In this document: one piece after another, positions 30,035-43,295 of the stretch
Layout of the letters: every line of letters starts with the position of its first letter
How positions within the stretch are numbered: the stretch's first letter is position 1
Origin: Antedon bifida
Lineage: Eukaryota; Echinodermata; Crinoidea; Comatulida; Antedonidae
Direction: 5' to 3'
DNA: 64,000 nt
Assembly (NCBI GenBank): GCA_963402885.1
Contig: OY727100.1
Span: 2,914,001-2,978,000, forward strand
Notes under the pieces: model-generated
The model's database searches: none
Seen by the model: only the letters and a program-made list of their open reading frames with translations
Told to the model about the DNA's origin: nothing
Translations under genes and position numbers: made by a program

Positions 30035-30195
30035 TAAAGCTCTGTCTACACTATCAAACTTGTGACAACAAAATGTGATGTGCTCATATATGGACATGAT
30101 GATGTCATATCACTACCATATTTAAGCATATCACTACTATATTTGGACACGTCACACATTATGTCAAACTAGTTTGATAGTGTAGACAGAGCTTT
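30035..30195. mobile_element. MITE-A copy 15
   Basis: Intact ends TTAAAGCTCTGTCTACAC and GTGTAGACAGAGCTTTA, with two middle modules. Between the GPCR and TBC1D7. Confidence 0.92.
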
Positions 30196-30850
30196 AGATC
30201 TATAATAGATTCAGATAGGACTTCGCGATATCGACGAAACTTAAGGCGACATTCTGACTGTCAAACATGTTTGCCTTGAGATAATCAGCTTTTTTTCGTT
30301 AATTGTCGTTAGGTTTTTCATGACGAATATTATATTTTTGTATGCTTCGGTTTATTATTATATTTAATTGGTTTTGATGCGTAGGCGTCTGAGACGGTAC
30401 AACATCAGTTTGCTAACATCGATTTAAGTGACTTTGGTAACAATACTCACTCCTGAGAACAAACAATCATGTTCCAATATTTGAATTGCTTTAAAATAAT
30501 TATTAGCAAACTAATGATATATTAACATACACTTAATGTACTACTGTGGCCGTATTCATCATACACACTTAGGCTAAGGGAAACACCTTTAAATAGAAAA
30601 ACAATCTCCTATCTAAAGTGAATACAATTGGAGGGAAATACTTAAATATTATTGAGTTAAGTGAAATACTTATTATTTAATTGACAAATCTCACTTAAGT
30701 GTAATTGGTGAATACGGCCACTGGTCCATAGATTAACATGATTCATCATCATCATTTTTGCAGGATCTATAACTAGGCCTAATTTAGAAGGCCTATTTTT
30801 CAACCTATACGTAACTTTTACGCATACATGTCCATCATATTACACAAACC

Positions 30851-30962
30851 AAAAGGGGTGTTGTTAGTCTATGAGTGCTAGCTCTTTTCGAGTTGTAGCT
30901 CTCTTCTCGGAGAGAATAGGCCAATGTCGGTTTATCCAGGTAAGCTAGGCACGAAATAGACT
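30851..30962 (+). repeat. Element G copy 1 (carries a CAG|GTAAG donor)
   Basis: Ordered blocks: GGGGTG near 30855, GAGTTGTAGCTCTCTTC, GAGAGAATAGGCCAATGTC, then GGTTTATCCAGGTAAGCTAG and CACGAAATAGAC. Five more standalone copies are in the window. Confidence 0.85.
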
Positions 30963-32319
30963 TGACCATTCCATCTCTCATTCTTTTCAGAATTATGTCT
31001 ACCATAGTATTTTTGTACTAATCATCATCTCAATTTCTTTCCTCAAAACATACACATTATAACTGGGAAAATTGTAATACATTTACTAAGCTATCGAATA
31101 ACAAAAATATAAATATAAATATCATCATGGTTAAAATGTATATGGGTAAGTATAGTATACAAACAGAACATACTCCAATAAATATTGTCTATGGCTTATT
31201 TTGTTTTATCAAAAAGTTGTTTTACAATAGCGTTACAATATCTATAAAATTCAAATATGCTAGGCTATACTTACCATAATTAAACCGTTTCATCAGTGCT
31301 TCTTTACAATATGATAACAATAGCGGCTTCTTATTGCGGATGTTGCGTAGCCATAGAACTCATTTGCTGGTGGTAACTACACCTTAGCAACGAACAGCTT
31401 TCAGATATTTCGGAAAATGTGGATATCTTTAAAACAGAAATTACTTGTTAGCAAAATTATTAGCTTAAAAACCCAATGTTTTATCATAAAACAGCTATAA
31501 GAAGACAGGAGGTTTGCCGATTTATTCTAAAGATCCATTATCCCTTTCAAGCTAGCCATAATATTAATTGCTTGTCTGCTTTTATGACGACATCAATGAC
31601 GCATGCGCATAGATAAATTACCTGTGAATAACATCGGGAGATGAATTCTTACAAGGTAAAGATTATAATGAAATGATAACTCATAGAAATAATGTTAAAT
31701 TATACATTATAAAAGGCATAATTACGTAATATGTTATGTTTTTAATGTATGGTGTATCCGCAGTATAGAGATAATGGCTGGCAATGCACCTTTAAGTAGA
31801 CTAGACTACATAGCTATAGTCCCTTTAATTCTTTCATTATGACTTTGCATCAATATATGATGAGTCGATGAGATAATCTATGTAAATATTAAATTATGTA
31901 ATAATTATCAATATTCGGATGGATAGGACTGTTTTATTATGTAAATCGACTATATTGTATGCACTATGTATTAATTAGAAGTAGAAGAAATTTCAAGCAA
32001 TATAACAAAAGTTAATATGTACACCAGTTCATTTTATTATTTCATAAATACCATATATAGACTTTAATTAGATTAACTTAGTTACCAGTTGTGTAATCAC
32101 AATTAATTTAATACGTTAATCCATGTTAAATTCATGTTTCTATGGAAACCAGTCACAAACAACCAACCAGCTAAATAAATATTTAATTAACAAGAAAAGA
32201 TTAATTAAATAAAATTAATGAATATGACGTGTATTTATAATATTATAAGTATCTTTCATGTCAAATAGAGTCACAGGTTTGTAAAGGATTATGAGGTGAG
32301 GTTTTGAAAAGATTCCTTT
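30963..32319. other. Intergenic or 5' UTR region of the GPCR
   Basis: No coding exon recognised. On the minus strand, TTTAATTATG|GTAAGTATAG near 31270 is a possible 5' UTR exon donor for the GPCR; its last ATG would be in frame with the predicted start. This is a guess. The rest is AT-rich. Confidence 0.35.
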
Positions 32320-32803
32320 TAAGCTCTGTCTACACTATCAAAGTGTGATGTGCCTAAATATAAAATGTTAAATGTATTATTCTGGTCCTCAAGCTTAACT
32401 GGAAACTTCGGATTAGACCCTCCACGGACCCACGGCAGCCAGCAGCACAGCGCCTACCAGATCAGCACACCGGGAGATGATCCGCTACTCTTTTCAAATA
32501 GTGTACCAAGTTCTTTAACATGCACTGCTAAGTACACAGGATCAACAGCTTTACATCCCATCGAAGGATGAGGCAATGAAAGTAAAGCATCTTGCCTAAG
32601 GATGCAATTAGTATGGTACAGATAACCTCGAACCCATACCTATCACATGCTAGTCCGATATAACCATTACACCATCACTCTGTGATGTGCCTAAATATGG
32701 TAGTGATATGTCTAAATATGGAAGTGATATGACCATTGTCAATGATCATTGTGTCCATCACATTTTTTTTGCAAATAAATTTGGTAGTGTACACAGAGCT
32801 TTA
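32320..32803. mobile_element. MITE-A copy 16, split by a SINE
   Basis: Left end AAGCTCTGTCTACACTATC at 32321 and right end GTGTACACAGAGCTTTA at 32787-32803 belong to one element. It is interrupted at 32362-32680 by a SINE with an 18-bp target duplication. Confidence 0.9.
32362..32680 (-). mobile_element. tRNA-derived SINE inside MITE-A copy 16
   Basis: Read on the minus strand it starts AGTGATGGTGTAATGGTTA (A-box region), then TATGGGTTCGAGGTTATC (B box), then CTTAGGCAAGATGCTTTAC, a motif type seen in central domains of animal SINEs, and ends in an AT-rich tail. TGTGATGTGCCTAAATAT flanks it at 32344-32361 and 32681-32698, an exact 18-bp target-site duplication as expected from LINE-driven insertion. 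Confidence 0.88.
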
Positions 32804-33023
32804 CAAACATTCTGCTATATCCAAACCATAGCTCTACCTCCTTTATCCTTTTTTGTTTCCAAAATACAGATTATGGTACGAAGCAGTATTGCTATTATAC
32901 ATATAGCGTATTTTGGCCGTCCTGGTGTTAAAGAACATTAGCAGTCGTTCCGGATCATAAGGAGTACATTTATAGTGTGTTGAGCCGCTTGGCTACCCTG
33001 TGAATATTTCTGTGGCTGCTCCG

Positions 33024-35722
33024 TCAGTCTGCTTTCGTAGTACCATATTTCTCCCAAAGTTCTGATGCTTTCACAAACATTACTTCACAGTTCTCAGATG
33101 GAATCTGACAGATCAAAGAACATGATTAATGTGGACTGTACCATTTATAGAGAGGGGTGTTGAATGAATTTTCTACTTTTTGGGTATATCTAGCTCTTCA
33201 AGAAGAATATGGCATTTGTTGGTTTATCCAGGTAAGCTAGGCACAAAATAGACACTAATGTTTTTAAGGACAAAGGTACTATACAGTATATTTAAAAGAT
33301 TTCCATGGTTTTATCAATTATATTTGTTTTAAATGTTATGGAAATGTTATGATTCAGAATTGTATTATCTAGTAATACAAGAGTGACAGACTAAATAAAT
33401 ATAATATAAGAAAACGTACATTTGCTAGAAAATTCAGCAGATCTTGTCGACTCTTTTTGCTTCTTAGTTGCATTTTATACGTCAGAAAAACAGCCACAGC
33501 AACAAAGACGAGAAATTTATGTGACCCCCCAATAAACCTGTCCCATATCCTAGAAAAAAATGTTTTTATTAAGTTATTTATTGATTTCTACAATCAGCTC
33601 ATTGACTACATATCCCTTATAAGTTAGAAGGCATGTAATTAATTGTATGTTTTTAATAAGCAATATATTACTACTTGCTATGTGCTGAAGAACACACAAA
33701 ACAATATTGGTTTATGTGTACTTTGTGAACTATACCATTGTGTGAAGAGAGGTAGAATTTTTTACTTTTAAGTTATATGTCGCTCTTGTATGGGAATAGT
33801 CTATTGTCGGTTTATCCGGGTAAGCTAGGCACGAAATAGACTATACATTACCTTTCAACTGTACTAACTGGGAAAACCGATGCAAACATTGACTGGAACC
33901 ACTTTTCATACGGTAGACTTTTGCAACACCTTAAAACCGTAAGGTGTTCAATTAAAGCAGGGTCTTCCTTTGATAGATAGCAGAGAAACGAAGATGGCTA
34001 GAAAAATTTTAATATATTTAAATGAAGTGTTCACCTGACTTATCTACTTATCAAGTCTGTCTGCACTATCAAACTTTATGTGAAAAAAAAAAGTGATGTG
34101 CCCATATATGGACACGATGATGTCATATCACTACCATATTTGGGCATACCATTACCATATTTGGGCACATCACATTTGTTTTGTTTGTGATATTTTAATG
34201 TATATTAATGTTCTTCTTTTCGTAATTATTCCTCTCTTCGGACAGAGGCTAATGTCGGTTTATCCAGGTAAGCTAGATACGACACGAAATAGATTATAAA
34301 AGCTAGTACTGAATAACTTATTTTACCATTGTATCCAACAATTCAGAGTGCTTTTCACGTAGTTGATATATTCTAAAAGTCAACCAATAGGCTTCATGCA
34401 AGTCCTCTGTCATTTCACAGGCCGCATTTGCTAAATCAATGTAAACGGCCGCGTCTTCAATGTCATTCTGAAAATAAATGTGATAATTAGGACAAAGGAA
34501 ATGAAGGTTTTAATTTTTGTAGTATGTTTTACATCATTTTACGCCCATGCCTTTCCTCTGGTCAAGGTGGGCACTAGACAAGAGAAGCCCTTGATTAATG
34601 TTAGGACCAATCAATGGTGCTTTAAACAGTCCTGGCTTAGTTTCATCCATCATTCAGATGAATGTAAAACTAATTGACATTGTCGTTCACGACAGATGTC
34701 GGCCTAAACAATAACATTTCTAGCAGTCACATTTTTGTAGTTATCCCCAAAGAATTCAGATGAAAATTGAATAATAATGATACATTGAATATATCATTCC
34801 GCAAAGATGTAGTGAAGATGTCATCATCTTACCAGACAGCTCTCTTCAAGTGGTAACAATCCTTCTTGTAAAAGATACATCTTAAAAATAATGTCATCCT
34901 GTGGAGTTTCGTCAGTGATGATATTCATGACCTTTAGTGACCTTTGGAGGTCATTGCACTGCTCTGACCTCTGTTGCCATACAAACTGATGTACTGATTG
35001 ATGAACTGGGAGAATATCTATATGAAAAAATAAAAATTTGAATGAATGTTCTGTTCACAACATGCAATAGTGAGACCAAAGCTGTTATTTCTGTTTCCTC
35101 ATTCAGAATAGATGGGTGAGTGTGTTTGGAGGTGGTGGAGGGTGAGGGTGTTTGGCTGTGGCTGATGGTCGGTGTCACATGTCATATAGTGTCCGAGGAT
35201 TAAGGTAAGGCTATCTTATTTACTAACAAAAAGTTGTACAAATACGCATATATTTAATATTTCTTCTTCTTACCAAGCAACACCTTCCATACCAGTTGAC
35301 GATACATCACTGGAACTGGGAACCGCTGACAGAACACTGCCAGCTTTTGGTCATCTAACAATTAGAGAAAAGATATTAATTTTTTAATTCCTGGTCCTGA
35401 CCACCAGACCTGACAAACTCAGACCAGTATTAGTTAATTAGGATAGGCTCTACGATATCGATCATTACAACAAGCTTCATGCCTGAGCCTAATAATTCTA
35501 CTAGACACAGGAGGAGAGGCCGATCACACGTGACAGAGAGGCCCCTATATCTCTGTTTAGACTTCGTGCAGGTCTGCTGTCCCCTTTTAAACAGTAACAC
35601 CACACAAAAAACCTACCAAGAGGATCATCTTTAAGGAGAATTTGCAATGATTTCTTTTCCTCAACTCCACGAAATCCAACCTTTTCATAATAATGTGACC
35701 GGAAATTCCTATCATCTGTCAT
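33024..35722 (-). CDS. TBC1D7: TBC1D7, TSC-complex subunit, complete
   Basis: Minus-strand exons 35617-35722, 35274-35354, 34833-35017, 34327-34467, 33852-33967, 33420-33549 and 33024-33104 join in phase to 279 aa; human TBC1D7 is 293. The start [19 protein letters not shown] matches the highly conserved N-terminus of this protein, and [14 protein letters not shown] continues it. The TBC fold runs to about residue 250: [16 protein letters not shown], then [19 protein letters not shown]. The C-terminal exon [20 protein letters not shown] corresponds to the last helix. TBC1D7 is the third subunit of the TSC1-TSC2 complex, binds TSC1, and helps shut off Rheb and mTORC1; it lacks the usual RabGAP finger residues. 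The VLLDILP junction has Asp where Gly is common. Its introns carry three element G copies in antisense and one MITE-A. Confidence 0.95.
33136..33253 (+). repeat. Element G copy 2
   Basis: Contains GGTTTATCCAGGTAAGCTAG at 33221-33240. Lies in a TBC1D7 intron, antisense to that gene. Confidence 0.85.
33731..33842 (+). repeat. Element G copy 3
   Basis: Donor word is CGGGTAAGC in place of CAGGTAAGC. It abuts TBC1D7 exon 33852-33967 on the intron side, antisense to the gene. Confidence 0.85.
34051..34190. mobile_element. MITE-A copy 17, right end missing
   Basis: Left end CAAGTCTGTCTGCACTATC. The sequence stops matching after CACATCACATTTGTTTTG, so the right terminal repeat is lost. In a TBC1D7 intron, 39 bp from element G copy 4. 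Confidence 0.85.
34229..34297 (+). repeat. Element G copy 4, short
   Basis: Retains GGTTTATCCAGGTAAGCTAG and ACACGAAATAGAT. The outer half is missing. It ends 30 bp from TBC1D7 exon 34327-34467, antisense to that gene. Confidence 0.82.
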
Positions 35723-36437
35723 TGCTCAGAAATGTTTTGCCAAGTCTACGTCGCTAGGCCCTCCATGCTTGAAACATTTTACTCACTCGTGATGCTCTCG
35801 TACCGTGACAGGACAGGTTCGCTGCTGTGTGTAGTGTAGTGCTAATTTTGTTGTTGTTTTGATTCTAGCGCCCTCATTTGTAAGGAATGCGAGAGAAGTT
35901 ACGTAACAACATATACGTATTATTATAACGTTCTGTAGTACAAAATGTAGGGTCTATTATCGACATTTTGAAATTGACAGAAAGGTGATAAGATTTAGTT
36001 AAAAAAACTAATTGCACGTATACATTGATATATGAAACGAAATTATAAGTCTACAGGACCAGCCAACCATGGTTGGGTGGAGCTAATAATTTTGAAAAAT
36101 GTAGTTGCGAAATTGGACTTCGAAATATGGAAGTAGTCTTCAGGACCAACCCCTGCCTATATCCTAAATTAATATTAATATTTCTCTTTCCAAATAAAAG
36201 AAAAACATTTTATTATTTAATAAAACTCCGTAGAGTTCAAACCCCAGCTAGTCGAGCGATATTTGATGGAGCACTACCCGTTATGCCACAATGTACACGA
36301 GTGATGAAGGGTGACAATAGTATTTATTCTTATACGCGCTTCATATTACGTCATTCTATATCGTTACGTCATAAATGTGCATATTCATGACGTAATTTGA
36401 GTAAACGAATCTAGTTTTAACCTTGCTATAAAGAACG
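35723..36437. other. TBC1D7 upstream region
   Basis: No conserved coding sequence. The 35780-35900 stretch is more GC-rich than its surroundings and is the likely TBC1D7 promoter and 5' UTR. The plus ORF at 36073-36390 matches no family. Confidence 0.45.
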
Positions 36438-36715
36438 TGACCGGATAGCTCAGTTGGCAGCGCCGTGTTGATAACAGAAACACGAATGCATGGGATCGAT
36501 TCGATCCCATGCCGGTCAGTGGAATAGAGTTAAAGCTATGCGAGCTTCTGTGTTTGGGGTTCACATATTTAAACGTCGGGCCCCTTTCCACCACACATCA
36601 TGAGGCGATATAACACCAAATCATCTGATGCTGTGGTTCCCCCCACCCACCCCCAAGGCTGTATGAGAGCCTTACCGTGCTATAGGCAAGGGAGCACATC
36701 ATTTTTTTTCTGTGA
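36438..36715 (+). mobile_element. tRNA-Ile-like SINE
   Basis: The first 81 nt fold as a tRNA: acceptor TGACCGG/CCGGTCA, A box TAGCTCAGTTGG, anticodon-region TTGATAACAG (GAT, Ile-like), and a T-arm GCATGGGAT/ATCCCATGC that is too long for a normal tRNA. The anticodon stem is disturbed. A body with GTCGGGCCCCTTTCCACC and a C-rich run follows, ending in T8 near 36710. This layout fits a tRNA-derived SINE better than a working tRNA. Confidence 0.7.
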
Positions 36716-37991
36716 CTTCCCGCCTCCTTTCGATCTCGTAAATTTTATGTTTGGCGCCCTCAAATTTAACACCTAAGTTATTTCAGAAAATTAGGAATAA
36801 ATAGAAATGTGTAAAAATGCCGATGCCTAGTCTGGCTAGTGTATTCTCTCTATTTGCATTATTGTAGTAAATAATTTCAAAAAAGTTTTAAAAAAATTGT
36901 TATTATATTTCTTACAATAATTTCTGAAACTTGTATTGGTTCCCCCTCTAAATCCGCGCCTGCTAGTGCCCATGGCAGTGAACGCTGTTTTCTTTTCTTT
37001 GCATTTTTTTTGCTGTCATTAGGCCTATATATAAATGTAATTGAGAATAGACACATTTATGTACACGTGCCTAATGTTTGTTTTAAAATGTATTTAGTCC
37101 GCTATTATCAATATTTGTATTTTTGTATTAGTAAAAGATTACATTACAAGATATTATAAAAGGATTATCACCAACAACCTGTTTTATGGATTCATGTTTT
37201 AATAAATAACGCTATTGTTGTTGTATACAGTGTTGGTGTGTGTTTGGTTTTATTAATAATATATATTAGGCAACCGTGCAATCAATGACAAATTTATAAC
37301 AATATTACAAATAAATAAATATTAACCACCATTTAAGCTGTTTTTTAGTTTCATTCCATGATTGTTTATATCTCTTACCAAGCTACCTTTTTGTTTTCTA
37401 CTATTATTCAGACTCCACCCTGCCTCCTTTTGTTGTATTTCTTTTATTCCTGTCCACCCAGGCAGCACTTGCCAGCTCTTATACTATGACGTTATCCAAA
37501 TTCCTTCACTTGCACTGATGAAGGGCTAGTGTTGCCCGAAAGCTCTGCTAACTTTTCTGGCTGTTTTACTTATCGGTTTGATTTAGCTTTTCGCTTTTTT
37601 TTTTGTATCTCCATTGAGATCCAGCCACTGATACCCACAGCATTGTCATTTTTTCAGTAATTAGCCTTTGGATTAATATTACAAATAAGTCTTACATTTT
37701 TGCATAATGGATTGTTAAAAAAGAATAGGCTCTCACGATGTTTTTGATTTCTTTCAGTAAAATAATTTTGGGATCCGTCCCCAAATAAATCTCTCGTTAT
37801 AAAAAAATCTTTAAAGATGTGTACCGCCCTCTATAAAGTCTGACGACGGTCGAACGACGACGTCAGCCTCGTGTGAACCCTACTTTATGTTACTTCCGGT
37901 TTCTGAAAAGCAAAACAAGGAGTTTCTGATGTTGAATTTAGAAAGTGCGAAATAGGTGTAATATTTAGAACGGGAAAACTAAAAATAAATC
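36716..37991. other. Intergenic with retroelement debris
   Basis: At 37500-37570, TTGCACTGATGAAGGGCTAG and GTTGCCCGAAAGCTC resemble 3' ends of Penelope-like or related retroelements, but no reverse transcriptase is present. The 37840-37990 stretch is CpG-richer (GACGACGGTCGAACGACGACG) and is a candidate promoter for the plus-strand gene downstream. Confidence 0.45.
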
Positions 37992-38026
37992 ATGGCTAAC
38001 TTTACACAAACATGTCGATTATTAAG
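37992..38026 (+). other. Candidate first coding exon of PCSK7
   Basis: ATGGCTAACTTTACACAAAC and on to an AAG|GTGATT donor, next to a CpG-richer stretch. It ends in phase 2, which fits the candidate exon at 43296-43332; that in turn enters the frame of the exon at 44528. The chain is open throughout, but the N-terminus it gives does not look like a signal peptide and nothing conserved supports it. Confidence 0.35.
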
Positions 38027-41000
38027 GTGATTCTCTGCACTTTATGGTAGGTCTTTTGAAATATTATACTGAGGTTATTATATTGTGTTATTTTATGTGC
38101 ACGTCGTACGCAAGCCTAGCTAGGCCTAGGACTAAAAAGGAAGTTTATATAATTATGCGGGCTGCCAATCTAGCTAGGCCTAGTAGTAGTAGTAGTAGGC
38201 CTAGCCTAGCTAACTAAGCTAAGGTAGGCTTATGCAGGCCATTGAGTGGTCTGGCTAGGCCCAAGTAAAGAAAGGGTCGCTGTGTGTGTTTATGGTTATG
38301 AGTATGCCTTAGTACTATATGCACGCATATGATAATCTCTCCAAAAAGTATGCAAGTAGTTTTTGTCCCAGGTAAATAAATAGATCAACACTTTTTTTGG
38401 TAAAAATATAATTATTTGAATTTTGAATATATAGGCCTATATACAAACAGTAAATACAAAGACAATGATGACTTTTTCAAATTTTGTTAGAGTAGAAGTT
38501 ATGTACTTTCTTCTGGCAATCAGATTATTTTAAACTTTTTACAATTATCAGATCTCGGACTCATCTTCATTTGAAAATCTCATTATTTTCTGTTGTAAGG
38601 TTGGCTGAAATTGGAAAACATAAATTCAAGCACCTCTAAGCCTAAATAAATATCATTTTTGATTATTATTTTTTAACATTTTTAATATTCCAAATATGGT
38701 CTGACAAGTATTCAAATTCAGAATAATAAGCCTAGAATTTCCAATAAGTCAACACAGGATTTAACTATTCATCAATACAGTACAGTTACTATTATAAAAA
38801 AAATGTTTTTTTTGATTGAAATAATTAAGTTTCTAAAATAAGGTATATTGTAAAGTATTTTCACACTGACCTTTACCCTTGGGAGTAAAATACAAAGGTC
38901 ATTTCAACCATTTTAATTGATTTTAATTTAAATGCATTCTATTTTATATACCTATTATTAATTCAACCTTTTCAATTTTTAATTCGCATTTGAGACTGCA
39001 AAGAAAAGACAAATTTATTTTTTAAAAAAACAGATGCACAAAAATGTATTAGGAAACAGTAGGATATTCTGAAAATCAATAAATATTACATTCAATTTTA
39101 AGTGCAGGAAAAACTAAATCATTTAGTAACATCAAACATTTTCGTTTTAAAATATTAAATTTTCTAAAGCTGTTAGAACAATTGATATAGCAAGTCGCAG
39201 ACTGTATAGTAAATTAAACTTTGATTGTTTTATTGTGATGCAAAGGCTATTTTTGACCCGAGGGGAGAGTAACCGTCAGGATCCCACCCTTGGTTAGGGG
39301 CAGATTGATTCTGTACAAATATACAAATATGTACTGTAGTATAGTATAGTATGTCTATTGCGTTTTTCGTACTATTAGTTGGGAAAGCCACTCGACAGTG
39401 CAGTTCTTTTGAACTGATCCACTTTTGGTTACCCGCAGGTGCTGATAGTGCTTTTGTTCTGTTTTGTTGTATGTTACCTGGAAATTGAATTTAAAAAAAA
39501 AAAAAAAAAAAAAAAATAGTTTAATTAATGAATAACGTAGCTCTTATTCTCAAATTATATAAATCAAAAATTAAATAAAAGTGTATAACATAGTTTATAC
39601 TTAGATCTCGATTTTGGTGTAACCAAATCGAACATTTCAAACTATTTTTAAAAATTTATTTATTAAATAGAATCAATAAAAGCATCATTTAATGAAGGAA
39701 GAACAATAATTAAAACTTTCAATGAGTCAGGCAGCGTTTTTTGTAAGAAATATTTCTTGTCTTCTATCTTTACTAAACATATTAATTATGTACAGTTTAC
39801 TGTAATTTGTCTAGTGAAAAATAACCATTTTATTTAGTTTCCAGCAGGTACTGTAGTTTTGTATTTCTTTTGGGCTAGCAAGCACAGGACATGTGGGCTA
39901 GTTGTATTAATATTAGGGCTAGTGAGAACTGTTGCAAGAAAAAACTACTACACAAAATTGTTGTAATCTTGACCATATGTTGTTGTTCTCTTGAATTTTA
40001 ATTTTTTCTTTGTTTATTACATTTTAAAGATTTCTTTGTACTTATTACACAATTGTCAATATATTATACTGTGAATTGTTGAGATGTGGGAAGTCGTTAA
40101 TTACTAACAGCCGTCAGCACTCGCGATGTAATTCTTTAAATTGATTATCACCTTATACAAAAGATCAGATGTTGTAACACACACAGAATGGGAGTGTCTA
40201 TTCTACTAAAAAGACCTATTCTATTGTCTTGACTTAAACACCTTGGCGGCCATTTAATGGATATTGTTTAACAATTATTGAAATCTAAAAGTGTAAGCAC
40301 GTGTTAGCACTAATTTTCTTTTCGGTTTGTTTATTGTGATTTGGTCACATGTCAATCTTTAACCAGCTGTATTATCAAAAGAGAAATGTATTGTATGCAA
40401 TGTATTGTTGTGATTCGCCAATAAGCTTTTGACTGCAATTGCGTACCATAGCAGAAAGTGAGCATTGTTCTGTACTACAGTACAGTCATTTTGTAAGTTA
40501 AGCATTCTAATAAATTTTTAGAAGACCGTTGGAAGTAATTACATATTGCATAGAAGAATTTCTGTTGGAAATATAATATTATTATCATCTTCAATTTATA
40601 AAGTAAGATATTTCTATTTTATTTCACGACTATAACTATGTGCATTTCTTTAGACTGTACCATAATACCTGTACTAAATGTATAATTGCTAGAGTATTTA
40701 AATTAATGCTATGCTTCTTATGTTCTCAGTTCTTAAATCAGTGACCCCAAGTTGACCTCTATACTCTACAGACATTTGACCCTAATTGGAAAACATTAAG
40801 AACAAACCTTATCCAATAAGCAGCTTGGTCTGCCTCTATTTCTCTTCTCTCTCAGGGCTAATGCCAAATACACATTTCCTTAGATTCTACATACTGTTTT
40901 CCCATTTTTAAGCTTTAACTGTTTTTGTATAGTACATCTGTTGGATTTTAATGCTTTAATTTAATAATCTTCTGATGCGATCCTGTGAATACTGGGTAGG

Positions 41001-41151
41001 ATTTTGTGAAGGATGACCAAACCTAGGCTATAGTTGCCACAAAATTGTTGTTCATAAACATTTATTGATGTTTCATGTTCCAAAGCTGAATGGAGTATGT
41101 AAGCTTATTCACCATTTACTGTTAATGTTATCAAGCCTGTGGCCAGGATTG
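38027..41151. other. AT-rich stretch without recognised genes
   Basis: Possible first intron of PCSK7. It holds an AGT microsatellite inside TAGGCCTA words near 38180-38205, a poly-A run at 39496-39516, and GTTTTTTGTAAGAAATATTTCTTG at 39734, which nearly recurs at 59693. No exon recognised. Confidence 0.45.
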
Positions 41152-41362
41152 TTAAGCTCTGTCTACATGGACAAAACCATGGAGTTGTAAAAATAACTCC
41201 ATGATCAAACTAGTTTGACAAAAAAGTGTGATGTGTCCAAATATGGTAGTGATATGCCCAAATATGGTAGTGATATGACATCATCATGTCCATATACTGT
41301 ATAGGCACATCACATTTTTTTGTTGTCACATAATGTTTGATAGTGTAGTAGAGAGAGCTTTA
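41152..41362. mobile_element. MITE-A copy 18, with internal insertion
   Basis: At 210 bp, longer than usual. A small palindrome (ACCATGGAGTTG ... AACTCCATGAT) of about 40 bp is inserted just inside the left terminal repeat. Right end AGTGTAGTAGAGAGAGC. Confidence 0.88.
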
Positions 41363-41635
41363 TACTGTATAGTACGAAGGTGCCTTTTTTTTCCAAAATC
41401 ATACTGTAATACCATAACACACACTGCTATTCTTTAGTTTGAAAAGGGATATTCATTGAAAAGGAGTGTTTGTTTGCTGTACTCTCGACCCCTATTCAAA
41501 TTTTGGATTAGGGTTGCGGAAAAAATTCATGTTGTTTGGTTCGTTCCTGGTCGGATATCGTTCATGAAAGGTTATGATCTAGATTATATATTTGACTGAG
41601 ATGGTTTATTTAAATCCTATTATTTAATACTAGGT

Positions 41636-41807
41636 TAAGCTCTGTCTACACTATCAAACTAGTTTGACAACAAAAGTGTGATGTACCCAAATATGGTAGT
41701 GATATGCCCAAATATGTTAGTGATATAACATCATCATGACTGTCCATATATGGGCGCACATCACATTTTTTTGTTACATAAAATTTGATAGTGTAGACAG
41801 AGCTTTA
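41636..41807. mobile_element. MITE-A copy 19
   Basis: Full ends TTAAGCTCTGTCTACAC and GTGTAGACAGAGCTTTA. Two modules, the second carrying AAATATGTTAG. Confidence 0.92.
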
Positions 41808-43295
41808 CACTAATCTTATTTTAGTTTTACAGTTCTGTATGTATTATTGATTATTGAACATCGTCATAGATGGTGAGTCGGGTTGGTTGCATATTTGTTT
41901 TAGCTGACGCACAATAATTCAGAATTGTGTGTTTGTATTGTAGTAGCCAGGAACTAATTGTGTTTTAATTATAAGTATGGCTTCCTTTGTACAGGTATTC
42001 CATTGAAATTATCAGTACGTACAGTGCAGTATAGCATTTTTGTTGCTTGACCTAATAATTAATGAATGGTGTGTAAACACTTTTTCTGGGTTTAGCAAGG
42101 TTAATTTTTTCCCATGATACCTGGCCTACATTAGGGTTATTTCTTTATGTACAGAGGCCTCTGGCCCGTTTACATTTAAATTCAAAACAATTTACAAATT
42201 ATGGAGCTGTACAGTAGCTTGGTGGTTAATGTGCTTGCCTTCCAATCCCAAGATCGACTATGTTGTGATAGATTTTCTCCTTAACAGCAGTGGTGGATCC
42301 AGAATTTTGAGATAGGGAAAAAGGGGAGAAATCTACCTATGTACTGTTCATTACAATAAGTATGTAGAAATTACTGTCCCTTTACTCATGAAGTCCCTTT
42401 AAATGCCTGTAGCAATATTGTACATTTGATACACCAAACTTAAATAATGTCAAACAGCACTTACCTGTAACACTTATGATGATTTTATAACAAGTGGTAC
42501 TTTAATACCTTATTTAATTCTATAAACAAAGGTACTCAATAGCATAAACAATTTTAAGTATTATTGGTGATTCACTCACTTTGTAATCATGTTTGTGAGA
42601 AACTCACTAAAACAAATTCATATTATTATGTAATTTGTTTAGATAGATACAGTAAGACACTTTATTTCAATTGAGAAAACAAATATTTTAAATTAAAATT
42701 TTACATAATTCCTTCTATTGTAAATTGTGTTGAGAAATTGTTATTTTAAATTGTTGTCAAGGGAACAACGATACATTACTACAGTACCATCAATGTATTA
42801 AAATGCTTATTTCCTGTACTTTTCCAATTAGTTTTTTTTTATAAGAATGAGTAATTTTCACAAATAGGCTTGTTTTTTCTTTTTTTCTGCCAGTATCTAA
42901 ACTTCAAAGTCTATAATAGTACAATGCACAATATTTCCCACTTTATGTACGTAATGTGATTGTTGATATCCTGATTGCGAATAATACAATTGTATTTTTA
43001 TGTGGTTTATATTTACACATTTTACCTGGCTTTTCTTAGTACATCACAATAACGTTTATTCAGAATACAGCACTGTACCACTGCTGTGCATACAATCATC
43101 AATTCTACTATACAGTTTAAATAGCCATTGTGTCACAACCGTGACCAACACAATGGAAAGAACATAATGAAAACTGATTGTGTCTATTCACCCTTCAATT
43201 CAACCTTTCTATAAAGCCTTGTTGTCATGTCAGTACTCTAATTTTATTTTCCACATAATGTACCTGTATTCTAAGCATAATATTTTTTTTTATAG
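41808..43295. other. AT-rich stretch without recognised genes
   Basis: Probable intron or upstream sequence of PCSK7. No conserved coding segment. CAGTA/TACTG words are frequent. Confidence 0.4.

Noticed and set aside
36438-36518. Functional tRNA-Ile
   Set aside because: The T-arm is too long and the anticodon stem is irregular; a SINE body follows it directly.
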